DNA of 13,958 bases from Nostocaceae cyanobacterium CSSed10_463m (lineage in GTDB: Bacteria; Cyanobacteriota; Cyanobacteriia; Cyanobacteriales; Nostocaceae): the NCBI GenBank assembly GCA_003556955.1, contig PWQB01000651.1:1-13958 (forward strand). Reading direction: 5' to 3'. Both the position numbers and the translations under genes were made by a program. Shown one piece after another: positions 13,282 to 13,958 of this stretch (positions are counted from its first letter, which is position 1; each line of letters starts with the position of its first letter). The notes beneath the pieces are model-generated. The model was not told the origin of the DNA. It ran no database searches and was given only the letters and a program-made list of their open reading frames with translations.

Positions 13282-13958
13282 TTAACTTACCGATGCTTGT
13301 ACTTCGCAGTGCAATCTAGCAGCTATACGGAATAATTCTTGCCCTGTATGCAAATAATGCTCATCGTAGCTCAAAGGAAAGTAAGCTAACTCTTCTACTC
13401 CATCAGCTACTTGGTTAAGACTGTGGTAGAGATAAGCTGCTGTTTTGGCTAAACTGGGCGGATTGGGTAGAGAACGAAAAGTTAGTTGGGCTTGCTTTAA
13501 ATCGTCTCGACAGGTATTTAAGTATTCTTGAAATTCTTCTAATAATTCATCGTCAAAGGGATCTGCGGCTAATTGCTCAATTTGAGTATCTAGAGAATTG
13601 AGAATATGATCAAGCAGCTCATTGACTGGTTGATAAACTAGGCGCAGCCATTCCTCAACGTGTTTGTCGGCATCACGTCCGCTTTTTCTAGTTGTCTGGT
13701 AATGTTTTTGTGCTGATGCAGCGCGCTGTTGATAACTATTTAATTTTTGGGAATTTTCTTGCAGTTGTTGATCATAGTTGAGACGATTTTGACTGTCTCC
13801 TAAGACCTCATAGGCTGCATTAATCCGAATAATTTGCTCCTTATCTGCTGTTTGCTGATTGCTGTCAGGGTGAAACAACTTTACCAAGCGGCGATAAGAT
13901 TGCTTAATCTCCGCCTGGCTAGCATTGGCATTAACTTTGAGTGTTTCGTAATGGTTAG
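13282..13958 (-). CDS. J-domain (DnaJ-like) protein, N-terminus cut by window edge
   Basis: The reading frame continues through the right edge: upstream of a TTG at 13885-13887 the codons read NHYETLKVNANASQAEIKQ and then SYRRLVKLFHPDSN, which completes a J domain with its HPD motif, so the true start lies beyond 13958. The visible part is about 224 codons. J domains stimulate the ATPase of Hsp70/DnaK partners. After INAAYEVLGDSQNRLNYDQQL the protein has no Gly/Phe linker, zinc-finger or canonical DnaJ C-domain. It continues instead with a polar, Gln/Leu-rich, mainly helical region (NELLDHILNSLDTQIEQLAADPFDDELLEEF and onward) to TAA at 13282-13284. This makes it a type III (class C) J protein with a cyanobacterial C-terminal region of unknown role, perhaps targeting DnaK to a specific client. 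Confidence 0.9.
   Translation of the reverse strand, partial: NHYETLKVNANASQAEIKQSYRRLVKLFHPDSNQQTADKEQIIRINAAYEVLGDSQNRLNYDQQLQENSQKLNSYQQRAASAQKHYQTTRKSGRDADKHVEEWLRLVYQPVNELLDHILNSLDTQIEQLAADPFDDELLEEFQEYLNTCRDDLKQAQLTFRSLPNPPSLAKTAAYLYHSLNQVADGVEELAYFPLSYDEHYLHTGQELFRIAARLHCEVQASVS

Overview
The window is chromosomal DNA of a filamentous, probably heterocyst-forming cyanobacterium of the Nostoc/Anabaena group. The support is the many HIP1 octamers (GCGATCGC, for example at 161, 825, 1854, 10573 and 11957), heptamer-type short tandem repeats beside stop codons, palindromic dispersed repeats of the kind common in these genomes, and typical cyanobacterial forms of argG, rpsF, glyA and a Tic20-like protein. 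No rRNA, tRNA, CRISPR array, prophage or intact insertion sequence is visible.

Left third (1-5068) is the accessory part. About 800 bases of AT-rich, gene-free DNA with repeat remnants precede two tandem genes (804-1226 and 1833-2246) for small secreted Gly/Ala-rich proteins. They are clear paralogues and share a 78-base leader. Between them lie a possible decayed third copy and a long AT-rich inverted repeat. Next comes an 806-residue exported protein of unknown family (2648-5068) whose C-terminal quarter looks like an outer-membrane beta-barrel.

Middle (5136-9400) is housekeeping with small regulatory genes: argG (arginine synthesis), a DedA-family membrane protein that converges on it, a single-domain STAS protein (anti-sigma-factor antagonist type), a coiled-coil protein, and rpsF (ribosomal protein S6). 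The gaps hold tandem repeats, a Rho-independent terminator at 8120-8150 and stem-loops.

Right third (9401-13958) carries a fumarylacetoacetate-hydrolase-family enzyme that meets a Tic20-like membrane protein tail to tail. A 65-residue four-cysteine protein lies just upstream of the Tic20-like gene. Then come a hairpin-rich remnant that resembles the end of an IS200/IS605-type element, glyA (serine hydroxymethyltransferase), and a J-domain protein running off the right edge.

No single pathway unites the genes. The parts most likely to be undescribed are the secreted paralogue pair with its shared leader and divergent surface patch, the neighbouring outer-membrane candidate, the small four-cysteine protein with its leader stem-loop, and the twin covarying hairpins near 11543-11605.
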